Shown piece after piece: positions 42,469-51,263 of a stretch of DNA of 64,000 bases. The DNA lies in NCBI GenBank assembly GCA_022508285.1, contig JAFLVN010000004.1, forward strand, positions 1 to 64,000, written 5' to 3'. The position numbers were made by a program, and so were the translations under genes. The stretch is from Clostridiales bacterium (GTDB taxonomy: Bacteria > Bacillota > Clostridia > Christensenellales > Borkfalkiaceae). The notes beneath the pieces are model-generated. The model saw only the letters and a program-made list of their open reading frames with translations. It was not told the origin of the DNA and ran no database searches. How positions within the stretch are numbered: the first letter of the stretch is position 1; each line of letters starts with the position of its first letter.

Positions 42469-42828
42469 ATGAAAGGATTGAGAGGAGAACGCCTCGCAGG
42501 CGAATTCCAAAAAGAAATATCAAGCGTAATCTCGGGAAAATTGAGAAGTAAATTTCCCGAGCTTTCGGCTATAATCAGCATAACTGCCGCAGACGTTGCA
42601 CCCGACCTTAAGAGCGCAAAAATTTATGTCAGCGTATTCGACGTTGACAAGACGAAAGCCGAAAACAGCTATAAAATTCTCAAAGAAAACGCAGGATTAA
42701 TCCGTCACGAGCTTGCAAAAGTTATGCACATAAGAACTGTGCCCGAACTTCGTTTTATTGCCGACGGCAGTATGGAGTACGGAGTTAAGATAGATAAAAT
42801 ACTATCGGATATTTCAGAAGATGAATAA
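42469..42828 (+). CDS. rbfA: Ribosome-binding factor A
   Basis: A 119-residue KH-fold factor for 16S rRNA 5' end maturation and cold growth. It shows the usual N-terminal RGERLAGEFQKEISSVI and the late LRHEL-like IRHELAKVMHIRTVPELRF segment (quoted in two parts). The ATG at 42469 is one base after the infB stop; an in-frame start at 42445 inside infB is rejected. It overlaps nrnA by 8 nt. Confidence 0.93.
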   Translation: MKGLRGERLAGEFQKEISSVISGKLRSKFPELSAIISITAADVAPDLKSAKIYVSVFDVDKTKAENSYKILKENAGLIRHELAKVMHIRTVPELRFIADGSMEYGVKIDKILSDISEDE

Positions 42829-43780
42829 TTCGTTTGAAGAGATAATTGAAAAATTCGATGCGGCAAAACGCATAGCAATATTTTGCCATGCCCGTCCCGA
42901 CGGCGATGCGCTCGGCGCAGGACTAGCTCTTTGCCTTGCTTTTGAAAGTGCGGGCAAACAGGCGTATATGTGCTGTGAAGACGTGCCCCCCGAAAAGTTT
43001 TCTTTTATCCCCTCAATGAAAAAAGTATTGCAGGAAATACCCGAAGTCGATTATGACTTATTCGTCAGCGTCGACTGCGCAGACTCGGCACGGGTCGGGG
43101 TATTTTCCAAACGCTATAATAAATTCAAAAAAACCACGGTAAATATAGACCACCACGTATCAAACAACCGCTATGCAAAGCTGAATTACGTGGTTGAGTG
43201 CCCCGCAAGCTGTGAAATAATTACCGAACTGCTAACTAAAGCCGGTTACGAGATTACTCAAGAGATTGCAAACCTTTTGATGATAGGGCTTGTAACGGAT
43301 ACAGGTAACTTTACGCATCAGGACGTAACGCAAAAAACCTTTAAAACTGCCGCACTTCTGCGGTCGAAGGGTGCAGACGTAAATTTAATTTACTACAATC
43401 TCTACGCCCGTCAGACAAAGGAAAGAGCGCTGTTATACGGCAGAGTTATGAACAATATCCGCTTTGCGCTCGACGATAAGCTTGCTTATATCATAATTTC
43501 CAAAAAGGATATGACCGAGCTCAACGCAGACAAAAGCCTCACCGAAGGGTTTGTTGATTTCCCTCTTTCAATCGACGGAGTGGAAGTTTCGGCGGCTATT
43601 CTCGAAAATAATAAGGGGCAATATAAAGTATCTTTGCGCAGTAAGGGCAAGGTGAACGTAAACGCCGTTGCAACCGCTTTCGGCGGCGGCGGACACGTGC
43701 TTGCAAGCGGCTGTATGCTGTTCGGCGAATTAGAAGAAGTTATCGAGCGGCTCAGCTACGCAGTCTATCAGAATCTATGA
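42821..43780 (+). CDS. nrnA: DHH-family phosphoesterase (NrnA-like oligoribonuclease/pAp phosphatase)
   Basis: A 319-residue DHH/DHHA1 enzyme that degrades nanoRNA and dephosphorylates pAp in known homologs. Metal-binding motifs are HARPDGDALGAG (about 24-35), VDCADSARV, and NIDHHVSNN (about 109-117). The DHHA1 domain ends with FGGGGHVLASGC. The position between rbfA and truB is standard for Firmicutes. It overlaps both neighbours by 4-8 nt. Confidence 0.92.
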   Translation: MNNSFEEIIEKFDAAKRIAIFCHARPDGDALGAGLALCLAFESAGKQAYMCCEDVPPEKFSFIPSMKKVLQEIPEVDYDLFVSVDCADSARVGVFSKRYNKFKKTTVNIDHHVSNNRYAKLNYVVECPASCEIITELLTKAGYEITQEIANLLMIGLVTDTGNFTHQDVTQKTFKTAALLRSKGADVNLIYYNLYARQTKERALLYGRVMNNIRFALDDKLAYIIISKKDMTELNADKSLTEGFVDFPLSIDGVEVSAAILENNKGQYKVSLRSKGKVNVNAVATAFGGGGHVLASGCMLFGELEEVIERLSYAVYQNL

Positions 43781-44625
43781 CGGGATTTATAAACGTAAAC
43801 AAGCGGCAGGGCACATCGTCTGCACAGGAAGTGGCAAAAATAAGGCGGCTTACCAATACGCCCTGCGGGCATATGGGCACGCTTGACCCTATGGCTTCGG
43901 GCGTTTTGCCCGTTGCAATCGGCAACGCCGCCAGACTTTTTGATTATTTTTTAGGCAAAAATAAAACGTATATCGCTACATTTAAATTCGGGGTTGACTC
44001 CGACACGCTCGATACTACGGGTGAAATAACTTTTCAGGGCGGCAGGATTCCCACCGCAATCGAAATTTCTGACGTGCTGAACGAATTTACGGGTGAAGTT
44101 GAACAGCTCCCGCCAAAGTATAGTGCAAAGTGCATAAACGGAAAGAGAGGATATCAGCTTGCCCGAGAAGGTGTAGAGTTTGAGCTTTCTCCTAAAAAAG
44201 TAACAATTCACGGTATTAAATTGCTTCAGAATATTAGCGCAGACGAGTACTCGTTTGAAATAGAGTGCGGCGGCGGAACTTATATCCGCTCTATTGCAAG
44301 AGATTTGGGCGTAAGGCTTGGGACAAGCGCAATTATGAGCTCGCTTGTCCGCACAAAAAGCGGTCCGTTTACTTTGGATAATTCCGTTCAGTCGAATCTT
44401 TTATCCCCGCAAAATATGGACGATTACATTATAAAAACGCAGGATGTATTGAGCTTTGAAAGTATTTATCCGTCCGAGACTGAAGCAAAAAAACTGTTAA
44501 ACGGACTTTCCGTTGTAAGCGAAAGAGCGGACGGAATATATAAATTTTTCAATACTGACGGCAGCTTTTACGGGCTTGCCGAAGTTAAACAAAAGGTTCT
44601 AAAGGTCAGGACAAAGTTATGTTAG
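43777..44625 (+). CDS. truB: tRNA pseudouridine(55) synthase
   Basis: A 282-residue enzyme that makes the T-loop pseudouridine 55 of tRNAs. It begins with GFINVNKRQGTSSAQEVAKI, and the catalytic Asp is in HMGTLDPMASGVLPVAIG (near residue 38). PPKYSAKCINGKRGYQLAREG and GTYIRSIARDLG are typical. The start overlaps the nrnA stop (ATGA), and its end overlaps ribF by 7 nt. Confidence 0.95.
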   Translation: MTGFINVNKRQGTSSAQEVAKIRRLTNTPCGHMGTLDPMASGVLPVAIGNAARLFDYFLGKNKTYIATFKFGVDSDTLDTTGEITFQGGRIPTAIEISDVLNEFTGEVEQLPPKYSAKCINGKRGYQLAREGVEFELSPKKVTIHGIKLLQNISADEYSFEIECGGGTYIRSIARDLGVRLGTSAIMSSLVRTKSGPFTLDNSVQSNLLSPQNMDDYIIKTQDVLSFESIYPSETEAKKLLNGLSVVSERADGIYKFFNTDGSFYGLAEVKQKVLKVRTKLC

Positions 44626-45512
44626 AAATCGTAAATTATAGAGAGGACGAATACGGATTTCCCTGTCTTGTTGTTTTAGGTTGCTTTGACGGACTGCATA
44701 ACGGGCACATCGAGCTTTTGAAAAAGGCAAAGCTTCAGGCTAAAATCAATGGACTTGACCTCGGCGTTATGACGTTCACCGACGGCAAAGGCGGCAGGCA
44801 GATTTATACGTTTGAAGAAAGACTTGGCTTTCTGGAAGAGTTCAACGTAAAATTCGTACTCAAAATCGACTTCACCGAAGAATTTAAAAAGACTTCGGCT
44901 ACAGATTTTTTAAACGCCATAGAAGAAAAAATCAACGTTAAAGGATTTATGAGCGGAAAGGATTTCCGTTTCGGTGCAGGCGCAAAAGGCAAGTCGTCTA
45001 CACTCAAAAATTATGCCGAAAACGAGGATAACGGAGTTTGGTACCAATCTGTAAAAGACGTCATGTACGGTGAAGAAAAAATCAGTACGTCGCTGATTAA
45101 GAAAATGCTTGAAAACGGCGATATTGCCACGGCAAACGAGCTCCTCGGCAGAAATTTTTCCGTGAGCGGCACGGTAATCAGCGGTGCCGACAGAGGAAAT
45201 AAGCTTCTCGGCTTTCCCACAATTAATATTCTGTATCCCGAAAACAAGGTCGAAGTTAAGTCGGGTGTGTATTCGGTTGTATGCAAGGTCGGCGAAAACA
45301 GCTACAAAGGTATAGCAAACTACGGCGCACGCCCCACGTTTGACGAGGAGCAGCCGGTTCTGGAAGTCCATCTTGACGGTTTTGAGGGTGAACTCTACGG
45401 CGAAAATATAACCGTTGAATTCTGCGAATACATAAGGGACATACAAAAGTTTGAAAGTGCGGAAGAGCTTAAAGCTCAGCTTGAGCAAGATATTCTTAAA
45501 ATAAGGCAATAA
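44619..45512 (+). CDS. ribF: Bifunctional riboflavin kinase/FAD synthetase
   Basis: A 297-residue enzyme making FMN and then FAD. The N-terminal adenylyltransferase domain (about 10-160) has GCFDGLHNGHIELLKKA with its HxGH motif, and GKDFRFGAGAKG. The C-terminal riboflavin kinase domain (about 178-297) has GNKLLGFPTINI and a GVY segment. The truB-ribF neighbourhood is conserved. One nt separates it from the next gene. Confidence 0.95.
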   Translation: MLEIVNYREDEYGFPCLVVLGCFDGLHNGHIELLKKAKLQAKINGLDLGVMTFTDGKGGRQIYTFEERLGFLEEFNVKFVLKIDFTEEFKKTSATDFLNAIEEKINVKGFMSGKDFRFGAGAKGKSSTLKNYAENEDNGVWYQSVKDVMYGEEKISTSLIKKMLENGDIATANELLGRNFSVSGTVISGADRGNKLLGFPTINILYPENKVEVKSGVYSVVCKVGENSYKGIANYGARPTFDEEQPVLEVHLDGFEGELYGENITVEFCEYIRDIQKFESAEELKAQLEQDILKIRQ

Positions 45513-45513
45513 A

Positions 45514-46365
45514 ATGATTAAATTCGGACCGAGCGGTAACGGAGAGGCGTTTTACGCCGCAGGATTTAAACATACAACCGAGGCGGCGGCATACTGCAAA
45601 TCGCTCGGGCTTGACTGCTTTGAATATTCCTTCGGCAGAGGCGTAAATATTTCCGAGGGCAAAGCGGTAGAGATAGGCGAGGCGTTTAGGCAGGCGCAGG
45701 TGGAAATCAGCGTGCATGCGCCGTACTTTATAAATTTTGCAAATCCAGACGACGAGGTTGCGCAAAAATCATATAATTACGTCCTTTCAAGTGCAAAATT
45801 TTTGCAGCTGTTTGGTGGCGAGCGGGTTGTGTTTCACCCTGCGGCGCAGGGCAAAGTTTCAAGATACGAAGCAGTGCAAAAGACGGCGGATAGGCTCAAA
45901 ACTCTTAGAGACTATATCTATCTGAACGGATTTGAAAATCTTAAATTCTGCCCCGAAACTATGGGCAAAATTGCACAGATAGGCACGCTTGAAGAAATTG
46001 TTGCGTTCTGCAAAATAGATAATTGCTTTGTGCCGGCAATAGACTTCGGGCACATCAATGCCCGGGAGCAGGGCAGTTTAAAGACGGTGAACGACTACAA
46101 AAACCGCCTTGAATATATGATTGCCGAGCTCGGATACGAGAGGGTTAAAAGCTTTCACGTTCACTTTTCAAAAATCATGTACGGCGGCAAGGGCGAAATA
46201 AAGCATCTCACGTTAGACGATACCGTCTACGGACCTGAATTCGAGCCTTTGGCAATCGCATTGAAAGAGCTTAAGTTAGAGCCGTATATTGTGAGTGAAT
46301 CGGCGGGAACTCAGGCGGAGGACGCCGTCCAAATGAAACGTATATATTATAGTGTTGACACGTAA
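45514..46365 (+). CDS. Endonuclease IV-like TIM-barrel protein
   Basis: A 283-residue protein of the AP endonuclease IV / xylose-isomerase-like TIM barrel superfamily. Metal-ligand segments of endonuclease IV are present: SVHAPYFINFA (about 68-78), VFHPAAQG, CPETMGK (about 148-154), AIDFGHINAR, FHVHFSKI (about 217-224) and SESAGTQAEDA. It is therefore likely to cleave DNA at abasic sites, but it is a divergent branch, and a sugar-phosphate role is not excluded. It starts 1 nt after ribF. The promoter of the next gene lies in its last codons. Confidence 0.85.
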   Translation: MIKFGPSGNGEAFYAAGFKHTTEAAAYCKSLGLDCFEYSFGRGVNISEGKAVEIGEAFRQAQVEISVHAPYFINFANPDDEVAQKSYNYVLSSAKFLQLFGGERVVFHPAAQGKVSRYEAVQKTADRLKTLRDYIYLNGFENLKFCPETMGKIAQIGTLEEIVAFCKIDNCFVPAIDFGHINAREQGSLKTVNDYKNRLEYMIAELGYERVKSFHVHFSKIMYGGKGEIKHLTLDDTVYGPEFEPLAIALKELKLEPYIVSESAGTQAEDAVQMKRIYYSVDT

Positions 46366-46383
46366 AATTTTTTTTGATAAAAT
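46355..46383 (+). promoter_or_regulatory. Sigma-A promoter for pepP-efp
   Basis: TTGACA (46355-46360, inside the end of the previous gene), 17-nt spacer, TAAAAT (46378-46383). Confidence 0.82.
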
Positions 46384-46400
46384 AAAAAGGAAGGCAAAGT

Positions 46401-47450
46401 ATGGCAATCAATAACGCAAAAAAGATTTTTGATAAAGTTTCGGCACAGGCGGTTTTAACCGAACAATCAGACTTAAGGCAGTATCTTACTGGAATTTCAA
46501 CCTCGTTCGGATACGTTTTAAGCGATAAAGCGGGTACAACGTTTTATACCGACCCCCGCTATTTAGAGGCGGCTGCGAGCGCATTGAAAGGCTCTGATAT
46601 TAACGTAAAGCTGTTCCAAGGTCCGCTTGAAAACATATTAAAGCCTTACAGCGAAGTGGCTATACCCGTATCGAGAACTCTGTTCCCCGACTATATGAAG
46701 CTAGCCGACTTGAAACTGAAAATTGTTGACAGCACACCGGCTTTCACCGAGGCAATGGCAGTAAAAGAGGAAGATGAACTCGAACTCATCAAAAAGGCGT
46801 GCGAGATTGCCGATACGGCATACATAGCTCTGCTCGGAAGAATAAAAGAGGGTATGAGCGAAAACGAGGTTGCGGCAGAGCTTGAATATCTTATGCGCAA
46901 AAACGGTGCAAGCGGAACGAGCTTTGAAACTATCGTTGCTTTCGGCGAAAATTCAAGCGTGCCCCACCACGAAACGGGCAACCGCAAGCTGAAGTTCGGC
47001 GATATAGTTTTAATCGACTTCGGCTGTATATACGGCGGTTACTGCTCAGACTGCACAAGGACTTTCCTCTTCGGCGACGACAAAACGCACAGCGAGTTCA
47101 AACAAATATACGGACACGTATTAAAAGCACACATGCTTGCGAAGGAGCGCATTCACGAGGGTGTTACGGGGCGCGAGGCTGACGGTTTTGCAAGGGAATA
47201 TCTGCGTGAGCATAATCTCGATAAATATTTTACTCATTCTTTGGGTCACGGTATAGGCATAAACGTGCACGAATATCCCAACCTTTCCCCCAAGAGCGAG
47301 GCAGTGCTTAAAAACAATATGGTATTTTCCGACGAGCCCGGCGTATATTTCGAGGGTCAGTTCGGCATAAGAATAGAAGACACGGTCGCACTTAAAAACG
47401 GAAACGTGATAAGTTTGACCGATTCAGATAAAAAATTAACGGTAATTTAA
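46401..47450 (+). CDS. M24-family Xaa-Pro aminopeptidase
   Basis: A 349-residue metallopeptidase that removes N-terminal residues preceding proline. The creatinase N-terminal domain (about 1-120) is followed by the M24 pita-bread domain, with metal ligands in [18 protein letters not shown] (two Asp), [11 protein letters not shown] (His), [11 protein letters not shown] (Glu) and GIRIEDTV (Glu). It has an SD of AAGGAAGG and lies immediately upstream of efp, the classical Firmicutes pairing. Confidence 0.94.
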   Translation: MAINNAKKIFDKVSAQAVLTEQSDLRQYLTGISTSFGYVLSDKAGTTFYTDPRYLEAAASALKGSDINVKLFQGPLENILKPYSEVAIPVSRTLFPDYMKLADLKLKIVDSTPAFTEAMAVKEEDELELIKKACEIADTAYIALLGRIKEGMSENEVAAELEYLMRKNGASGTSFETIVAFGENSSVPHHETGNRKLKFGDIVLIDFGCIYGGYCSDCTRTFLFGDDKTHSEFKQIYGHVLKAHMLAKERIHEGVTGREADGFAREYLREHNLDKYFTHSLGHGIGINVHEYPNLSPKSEAVLKNNMVFSDEPGVYFEGQFGIRIEDTVALKNGNVISLTDSDKKLTVI

Positions 47451-47469
47451 GGTATTAAGGAGAAAATTT

Positions 47470-48045
47470 ATGGCATCCATTTTAGCAGGCGACATCAGAA
47501 AGGGCTCAACTTTCGAATATAACGGTAAAGGCGTTTACACCGTTACCGAGTTCCAGCACGTTAAACCCGGTAAGGGCGCAGCGTTCGTAAGAGCTACTTT
47601 AAAGAACGTAGTAACCGGACAGGTGCTTTCGGATATCACTTTCAACCCCACCGCAAAGCTTGAAACTGCGCAGGTTGAAACCAGAAAGATGACCTATTCG
47701 TACACCGACGGCGAGTTCTATTACTTCATGGACCCCGATACGTTCGATATGATTACCCTCAATCCCGGACAGGTAGAGGAAGCGCTCAAATATATCAAGG
47801 AGAACGACACAGTAACGGTAAAATCGCTCAACGGCACGGCATTCTCGGTTGAACCCGAAAACTTCGTTGAGCTCAAGATAATCGAGTGCGAGCCCGGCGT
47901 TCGCGGCAACACCGCAACTAATGCAATGAAAAACGCCGTCGTAGAAACGGGTGCAACCATTCAGGTGCCTATGTTTGTTGAAGAGGGCGAAATCATCCGT
48001 ATCGATACCCGCACAGGCGAGTATATGTCCAGAGTCGGCAAATAA
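47470..48045 (+). CDS. efp: Elongation factor P
   Basis: A 191-residue, three-domain factor that rescues ribosomes stalled on polyproline. Domain I carries the modified-lysine loop [15 protein letters not shown] with Lys35, as in B. subtilis EF-P. Domains II and III follow, and the C-terminal [18 protein letters not shown] signature is complete. The SD AAGGAG is strong. It is co-transcribed with the Xaa-Pro peptidase gene. Confidence 0.97.
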   Translation: MASILAGDIRKGSTFEYNGKGVYTVTEFQHVKPGKGAAFVRATLKNVVTGQVLSDITFNPTAKLETAQVETRKMTYSYTDGEFYYFMDPDTFDMITLNPGQVEEALKYIKENDTVTVKSLNGTAFSVEPENFVELKIIECEPGVRGNTATNAMKNAVVETGATIQVPMFVEEGEIIRIDTRTGEYMSRVGK

Positions 48046-48049
48046 TTAA

Positions 48050-48487
48050 ATGAGAGCTGTAATACAGCGCGTCGGGCGCACTGCGCTCTCGGTTGACGGC
48101 AAGCTCATTTCCGAAATAGATTTCGGGCTTGTCGTATTCCTCGGTGTAAAAATCGGGGACAGGGAGGAGCAGGCGGAAACGCTGGCTAAAAAGATATCCA
48201 AGCTCCGCATTTTCAGAGATGAAAACGGCAAAACCAATCTGTCCGTAAAAGACGTAGGCGGGCAGATTTTGCTCGTTTCGCAATTCACACTTTTGGGCGA
48301 CTGCTCGCACGGCAACCGTCCGAGTTTTTCAAATGCCGAGTTGCCCGAGCGAGCTAAATTTTTGTACGAATACACGGCGCAAAAACTCCGTGAGAACGAT
48401 TTAACCGTAAAGTTGGGCGTGTTCGGTGCGGATATGAAAATTCAGCAGTTCAACGACGGACCGGCATCTATTATAATGGAAATTTAA
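48050..48487 (+). CDS. dtd: D-aminoacyl-tRNA deacylase
   Basis: A 145-residue enzyme that hydrolyses D-aminoacyl-tRNA, protecting translation. It begins MRAVIQRV and has the two DTD motifs: SQFTLL (about 78-83), and NDGPASI near the C-terminus with the Gly-cisPro pair. It sits 4 nt after efp with no separate promoter, and a terminator follows. Confidence 0.96.
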   Translation: MRAVIQRVGRTALSVDGKLISEIDFGLVVFLGVKIGDREEQAETLAKKISKLRIFRDENGKTNLSVKDVGGQILLVSQFTLLGDCSHGNRPSFSNAELPERAKFLYEYTAQKLRENDLTVKLGVFGADMKIQQFNDGPASIIMEI

Positions 48488-48490
48488 AAT

Positions 48491-48516
48491 ACAGGGCGAC
48501 TTATCGCCCTGTTTTG
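48491..48516 (+). terminator. Intrinsic terminator after dtd
   Basis: ACAGGGCGA (48491-48499), CTTA loop, TCGCCCTGT (48504-48512), then TTTGAC. Confidence 0.82.
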
Positions 48517-48529
48517 ACATTGAGCTTTA

Positions 48530-49060
48530 ATGAACTTTTTTAAGCATTTAAGAACGGTAGGTCGGCACAGAAGTGCGGTTAGAAAGCTCTGCTTTAAAGT
48601 AGGGCTCATATGGCAGGGGCTTACGCACGATCTTTCAAAGTATTCAAAAGCCGAATTCCGTGCGGGGGTTAAGTATTATCAAGGCTTTCGCAGTCCCCAG
48701 GCAAAGGAAAGGGAAGTGTTGGGATATTCCGCCGCATGGCTTCACCATAAAGGCAGAAACAAGCACCACTTCGAGTACTGGGAGGATTTTGCCGACGGCA
48801 AAAAAGTGTACGTTGAAATGCCCGCCAAGTACTTTGCCGAAATGGTGTGCGACAGGGTAGCCGCAAGCAAAATATATCTCAAGGATAAATACACGGACGC
48901 AAGCCCCCTCGAATATTTTGAAGCCCGTACTGATAAAGAGAGCATAAATCCCAAAACGTACGAACAGCTTAAATACTTTCTTACTATGCTCAAAGACGAA
49001 GGCGAGGATAAAACGTTTAAGGAGCTCAAAAAATTCGTAAAAGAAAATAAGAAAAAATAA
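48530..49060 (+). CDS. DUF5662-family protein
   Basis: A 176-residue cytoplasmic protein recalling the DUF5662 family (some members are misannotated as catalase). His/Asp-rich segments LTHDLSKYSKAEF (about 31-43) and WLHHKGRNKHHFEYW (about 70-84) could bind metal in an HD-domain-like helical fold. The C-terminus is Lys/Glu-rich. No SD is visible before the ATG. A TTGACA-like box overlaps the dtd terminator, but no matching -10 was found. The function is unknown. Confidence 0.75.
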   Translation: MNFFKHLRTVGRHRSAVRKLCFKVGLIWQGLTHDLSKYSKAEFRAGVKYYQGFRSPQAKEREVLGYSAAWLHHKGRNKHHFEYWEDFADGKKVYVEMPAKYFAEMVCDRVAASKIYLKDKYTDASPLEYFEARTDKESINPKTYEQLKYFLTMLKDEGEDKTFKELKKFVKENKKK

Positions 49061-49063
49061 TAT

Positions 49064-49096
49064 TGCGCAGAGTGCTTATACACCCTGCGCTTTTAA
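49064..49096 (+). terminator. Terminator after the DUF5662 gene
   Basis: GCGCAG...CTGCGC hairpin with an inner GTG/CAC pairing (49065-49090) and a TTTTAAA tail. It lies between converging genes. Confidence 0.7.
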
Positions 49097-49117
49097 AATG
49101 TCAATAAGTGTTGAGTT

Positions 49118-50371
49118 TTACTTGGTTCTTGCTATCTTTGTGTTATCCTTTTCGCGACTGCGGAGCTCCTTCACGGGGTGGTCGCTGTCTTGATAGCGAT
49201 AGTCCTTGCCGAGACGCTCGATCGCCTTCTCGATTACGAGGTGCGAGGGGTTTCTTTCGGGGTTGCCCGACATATATTGCTGATAGTCGAAATATCTGTG
49301 GTCGTCGGAAATCTTTTTAATATCCTTGTAGTCAAACTTTTCATGCGTATTGTCGGCGGTGAGAAGTATGGTACTGCCGAGAACTTTTCTTATATATTCC
49401 TTGTTTCCGCCAAGCTTTAAAAGTTTGGGGAACTCGCCCGAGCCGAAAACGCTTTCATAGCTCTTGTTTTCAAACTTTTTAAGCATTTTTGCGGCGGTCT
49501 TTAAGTGGGATACTTCCATTTTAAAGTGCTCAGTCCAAATCTTTTTAATGGCTTCGTCACTCTCGTCCTGCATTGCCGAGTAGTACAGCCAGCACTCGGT
49601 GTACTCGTGCATAACCCACTGTTCAAGCCAGGTCATAGTGGGGTCTTTAAGGCTTTCGTATTGAGTTACGTGCGCTTCCTCAATCATTGCAATCTCGGCG
49701 TATAATTTGCGCCCTAAGTCGTTTTTATACCACTGCGCAATGTTCATATAGTAATTCATTGTTTGCTGCTCTGCGGCGGTTATAGTGCACGCTACGAGCT
49801 TTGAGTACAGGTCGGCTTTGTCTGCCTTGAGGTGAGGCTTGATATCGTCCGAGGGATATCTGTGTTCGGCAACGGTGGGGCGGCCGGGCATAATTTCCGT
49901 GTACTTACCTACAAGCATGTCTGCGTCGATGTTTTTGTCCATTTTGAGCAGGTTGGCATAGCGGTAGAGGTGGTCAAAGTCCTCCAAAAGCGCAAAGTTG
50001 AGTGCCCTGATATTATTGTCGTCTTTTTCGTTCTGAGCGAGTACGGCAGTTAAATCCACTGCAAGCTGTTCGTATGCAATTGTCGTTTCAAGAATACTCT
50101 CGTTTATAGGCTTTAAGCAGCTGATGCGCTTTTGTTGCTGCTGTTCCTGACGGCGCACAACTGCAAGCGCTTGCAAAATTTCGGGTTCGTCGCAGTGCCT
50201 TGCAAAGTTATGCATAAACCATTGCGACTCGAACTCCGTACCGTTCATTAAAATTACACGGGTTTTCGTATAGGGGGAAGTCTTTTCTTTATTATAACTT
50301 TTAGGGTACATTTTTCTCAAAGGTAAAAAGTTGTTTTCAAGTGATTTGCTTTTTTCTTTTATGGGATTCAT
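49118..50371 (-). CDS. Ferritin-like (diiron) protein of unknown function
   Basis: A 417-residue, mostly helical protein that I cannot assign to a named family. Several helices carry ferritin/rubrerythrin-type metal motifs: Glu101 and an ED..DH cluster (LEDFDH, 130-134), Glu201 with IEEAHV (ExxH, 231-234), and Glu256 (HEYTEC) with KMEVSH (ExxH, 286-289). This is enough for two four-helix diiron sites. The N-terminal 60 residues are basic and the C-terminal 100 are charged and lack such motifs. The start at 50371 is chosen because GGAGG lies just upstream; an in-frame ATG at 50398 lacks one. An oxidative-stress or iron role is inferred only. Confidence 0.7.
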   Translation of the reverse strand: MNPIKEKSKSLENNFLPLRKMYPKSYNKEKTSPYTKTRVILMNGTEFESQWFMHNFARHCDEPEILQALAVVRRQEQQQQKRISCLKPINESILETTIAYEQLAVDLTAVLAQNEKDDNNIRALNFALLEDFDHLYRYANLLKMDKNIDADMLVGKYTEIMPGRPTVAEHRYPSDDIKPHLKADKADLYSKLVACTITAAEQQTMNYYMNIAQWYKNDLGRKLYAEIAMIEEAHVTQYESLKDPTMTWLEQWVMHEYTECWLYYSAMQDESDEAIKKIWTEHFKMEVSHLKTAAKMLKKFENKSYESVFGSGEFPKLLKLGGNKEYIRKVLGSTILLTADNTHEKFDYKDIKKISDDHRYFDYQQYMSGNPERNPSHLVIEKAIERLGKDYRYQDSDHPVKELRSREKDNTKIARTK

Positions 50372-50464
50372 AGTTACCTCCGCATAAGTTTTCGGCAAAT
50401 GTCAGATTTTTTAATCAACAATCGCCGAATTTTATATTTTTTGCTTTTAAAAGTGTAATCTGTA

Positions 50465-50473
50465 TGATATAAT
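50465..50473 (+). promoter_or_regulatory. Extended -10 promoter for luxS (near-leaderless)
   Basis: TGATATAAT (50465-50473) is a full extended -10. The -35 region is poor (TTTTAA at 50445-50450). The ATG is 10 nt after the -10 box with no SD, so the leader is at most about 4 nt. Confidence 0.65.
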
Positions 50474-50483
50474 TACAACAGCT

Positions 50484-50951
50484 ATGGAAAAGATAGAAAG
50501 TTTTAAAGTGAATCACTTAACGCTTGAAGCAGGGCTTTACGTTTCACGCCGCGACCAAAAGGAAAATTGCACTGTTACGACGTTTGATATGCGCGTCACT
50601 GCGCCCAACCGCGAACCGGTAATGGATGTGCCCGCAATACATACCATAGAGCACCTCGGTGCAACGTATTTGCGCAACTCGGCAAGAGGTGACGAAGTTA
50701 TATATTTCGGACCTATGGGCTGCCGCACGGGCTTTTATATTGTAATGTTCGGCAAGTTACAGTCGGAAGATATCTATAATCTTGTGGTAGACATGTGTAA
50801 CTTTATAATAAATTTCGAAGGCGAAATCCCCGGGGCGAAGCCCGAGGAGTGCGGAAACTACTCCGAACAAAATCTCTCCATGGCAAAATATTATATTTTA
50901 CGTTACAAGAAAGCCCTCACAGAAAATAGAAATTTTGAATATAAGGAATAG
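50484..50951 (+). CDS. luxS: S-ribosylhomocysteine lyase
   Basis: A 155-residue Fe/Zn enzyme that splits S-ribosylhomocysteine into homocysteine and DPD, the autoinducer-2 precursor, as part of methyl-cycle detoxification. The metal site is IHTIEHL (about 52-58) with a later Cys, and the catalytic Cys is in GPMGCRTGFY (about 75-84). The C-terminal CGNYSEQNLSMAKY is typical. No SD is visible. pfs/mtnN is not adjacent. Confidence 0.95.
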   Translation: MEKIESFKVNHLTLEAGLYVSRRDQKENCTVTTFDMRVTAPNREPVMDVPAIHTIEHLGATYLRNSARGDEVIYFGPMGCRTGFYIVMFGKLQSEDIYNLVVDMCNFIINFEGEIPGAKPEECGNYSEQNLSMAKYYILRYKKALTENRNFEYKE

Positions 50952-50959
50952 AAATTTGG

Positions 50960-51021
50960 GAATCTGCGGTTTCCCCAAGGGAACCCTCCGCAGAGCTTCG
51001 TCGCTACGCTCCTCGCACGAA
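50960..51021. repeat. 62-bp intergenic repeat, copy 1
   Basis: This matches 51050-51111 at 60 of 62 positions. It contains the pairing halves CTGCGG/CCGCAG with an inner TTCCC-CAA-GGGAA hairpin, then CTACGCTCCTCGCACGA. It looks like a REP-type palindromic intergenic element downstream of luxS. Confidence 0.85.
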
Positions 51022-51049
51022 TCGTGCATAAATATGTACAAAATTGCGT

Positions 51050-51111
51050 GAATCTGCGGTTTCCCCAAGGGAACCCTCCGCAGAGCATCGTCACTACGCT
51101 CCTCGCACGAA
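51050..51111. repeat. 62-bp intergenic repeat, copy 2
   Basis: Second copy, in the same orientation, offset by 90 bp. Differences are T to A after CAGAGC and G to A before CTACGC. Confidence 0.85.
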
Positions 51112-51139
51112 CCAAGGGGTTGATTGTTATCAGAATTAC

Positions 51140-51177
51140 AAAAAGTACCTTGGGCAATTTTGCCCAAGGTACTTTTT
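51140..51177 (-). terminator. Intrinsic terminator of tRNA-Arg
   Basis: An 18-bp stem (51140-51157 with 51160-51177), symmetric A/T ends with core GTACCTTGGGCA. It directly abuts the tRNA 3' CCA on the minus strand. Confidence 0.85.
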
Positions 51178-51251
51178 GGTACTCCCGACGGGAATCGAAC
51201 CCATAACTAACCCTTAGGAGGGGTTTATTATATCCATTTAACTACGGAAGC
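51177..51251 (-). tRNA. tRNA-Arg (anticodon CCT)
   Basis: On the minus strand, acceptor GCTTCCG/CGGGAGT, D stem GTTA/TAAT, anticodon stem AACCC/GGGTT with loop CTCCTAA, variable AGTT, and T arm ATGGG-TTCGATT-CCCGT. Anticodon CCT reads AGG (Arg). The CCA end is encoded. Confidence 0.94.
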
Positions 51252-51263
51252 GCTAGTACATAA

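Noticed and set aside
50898-51167. Leftward ORFs of 84-89 codons over the luxS 3' region
   Set aside because: Their sequence is generated by the two 62-bp repeats and the tRNA terminator, and they have no SD.
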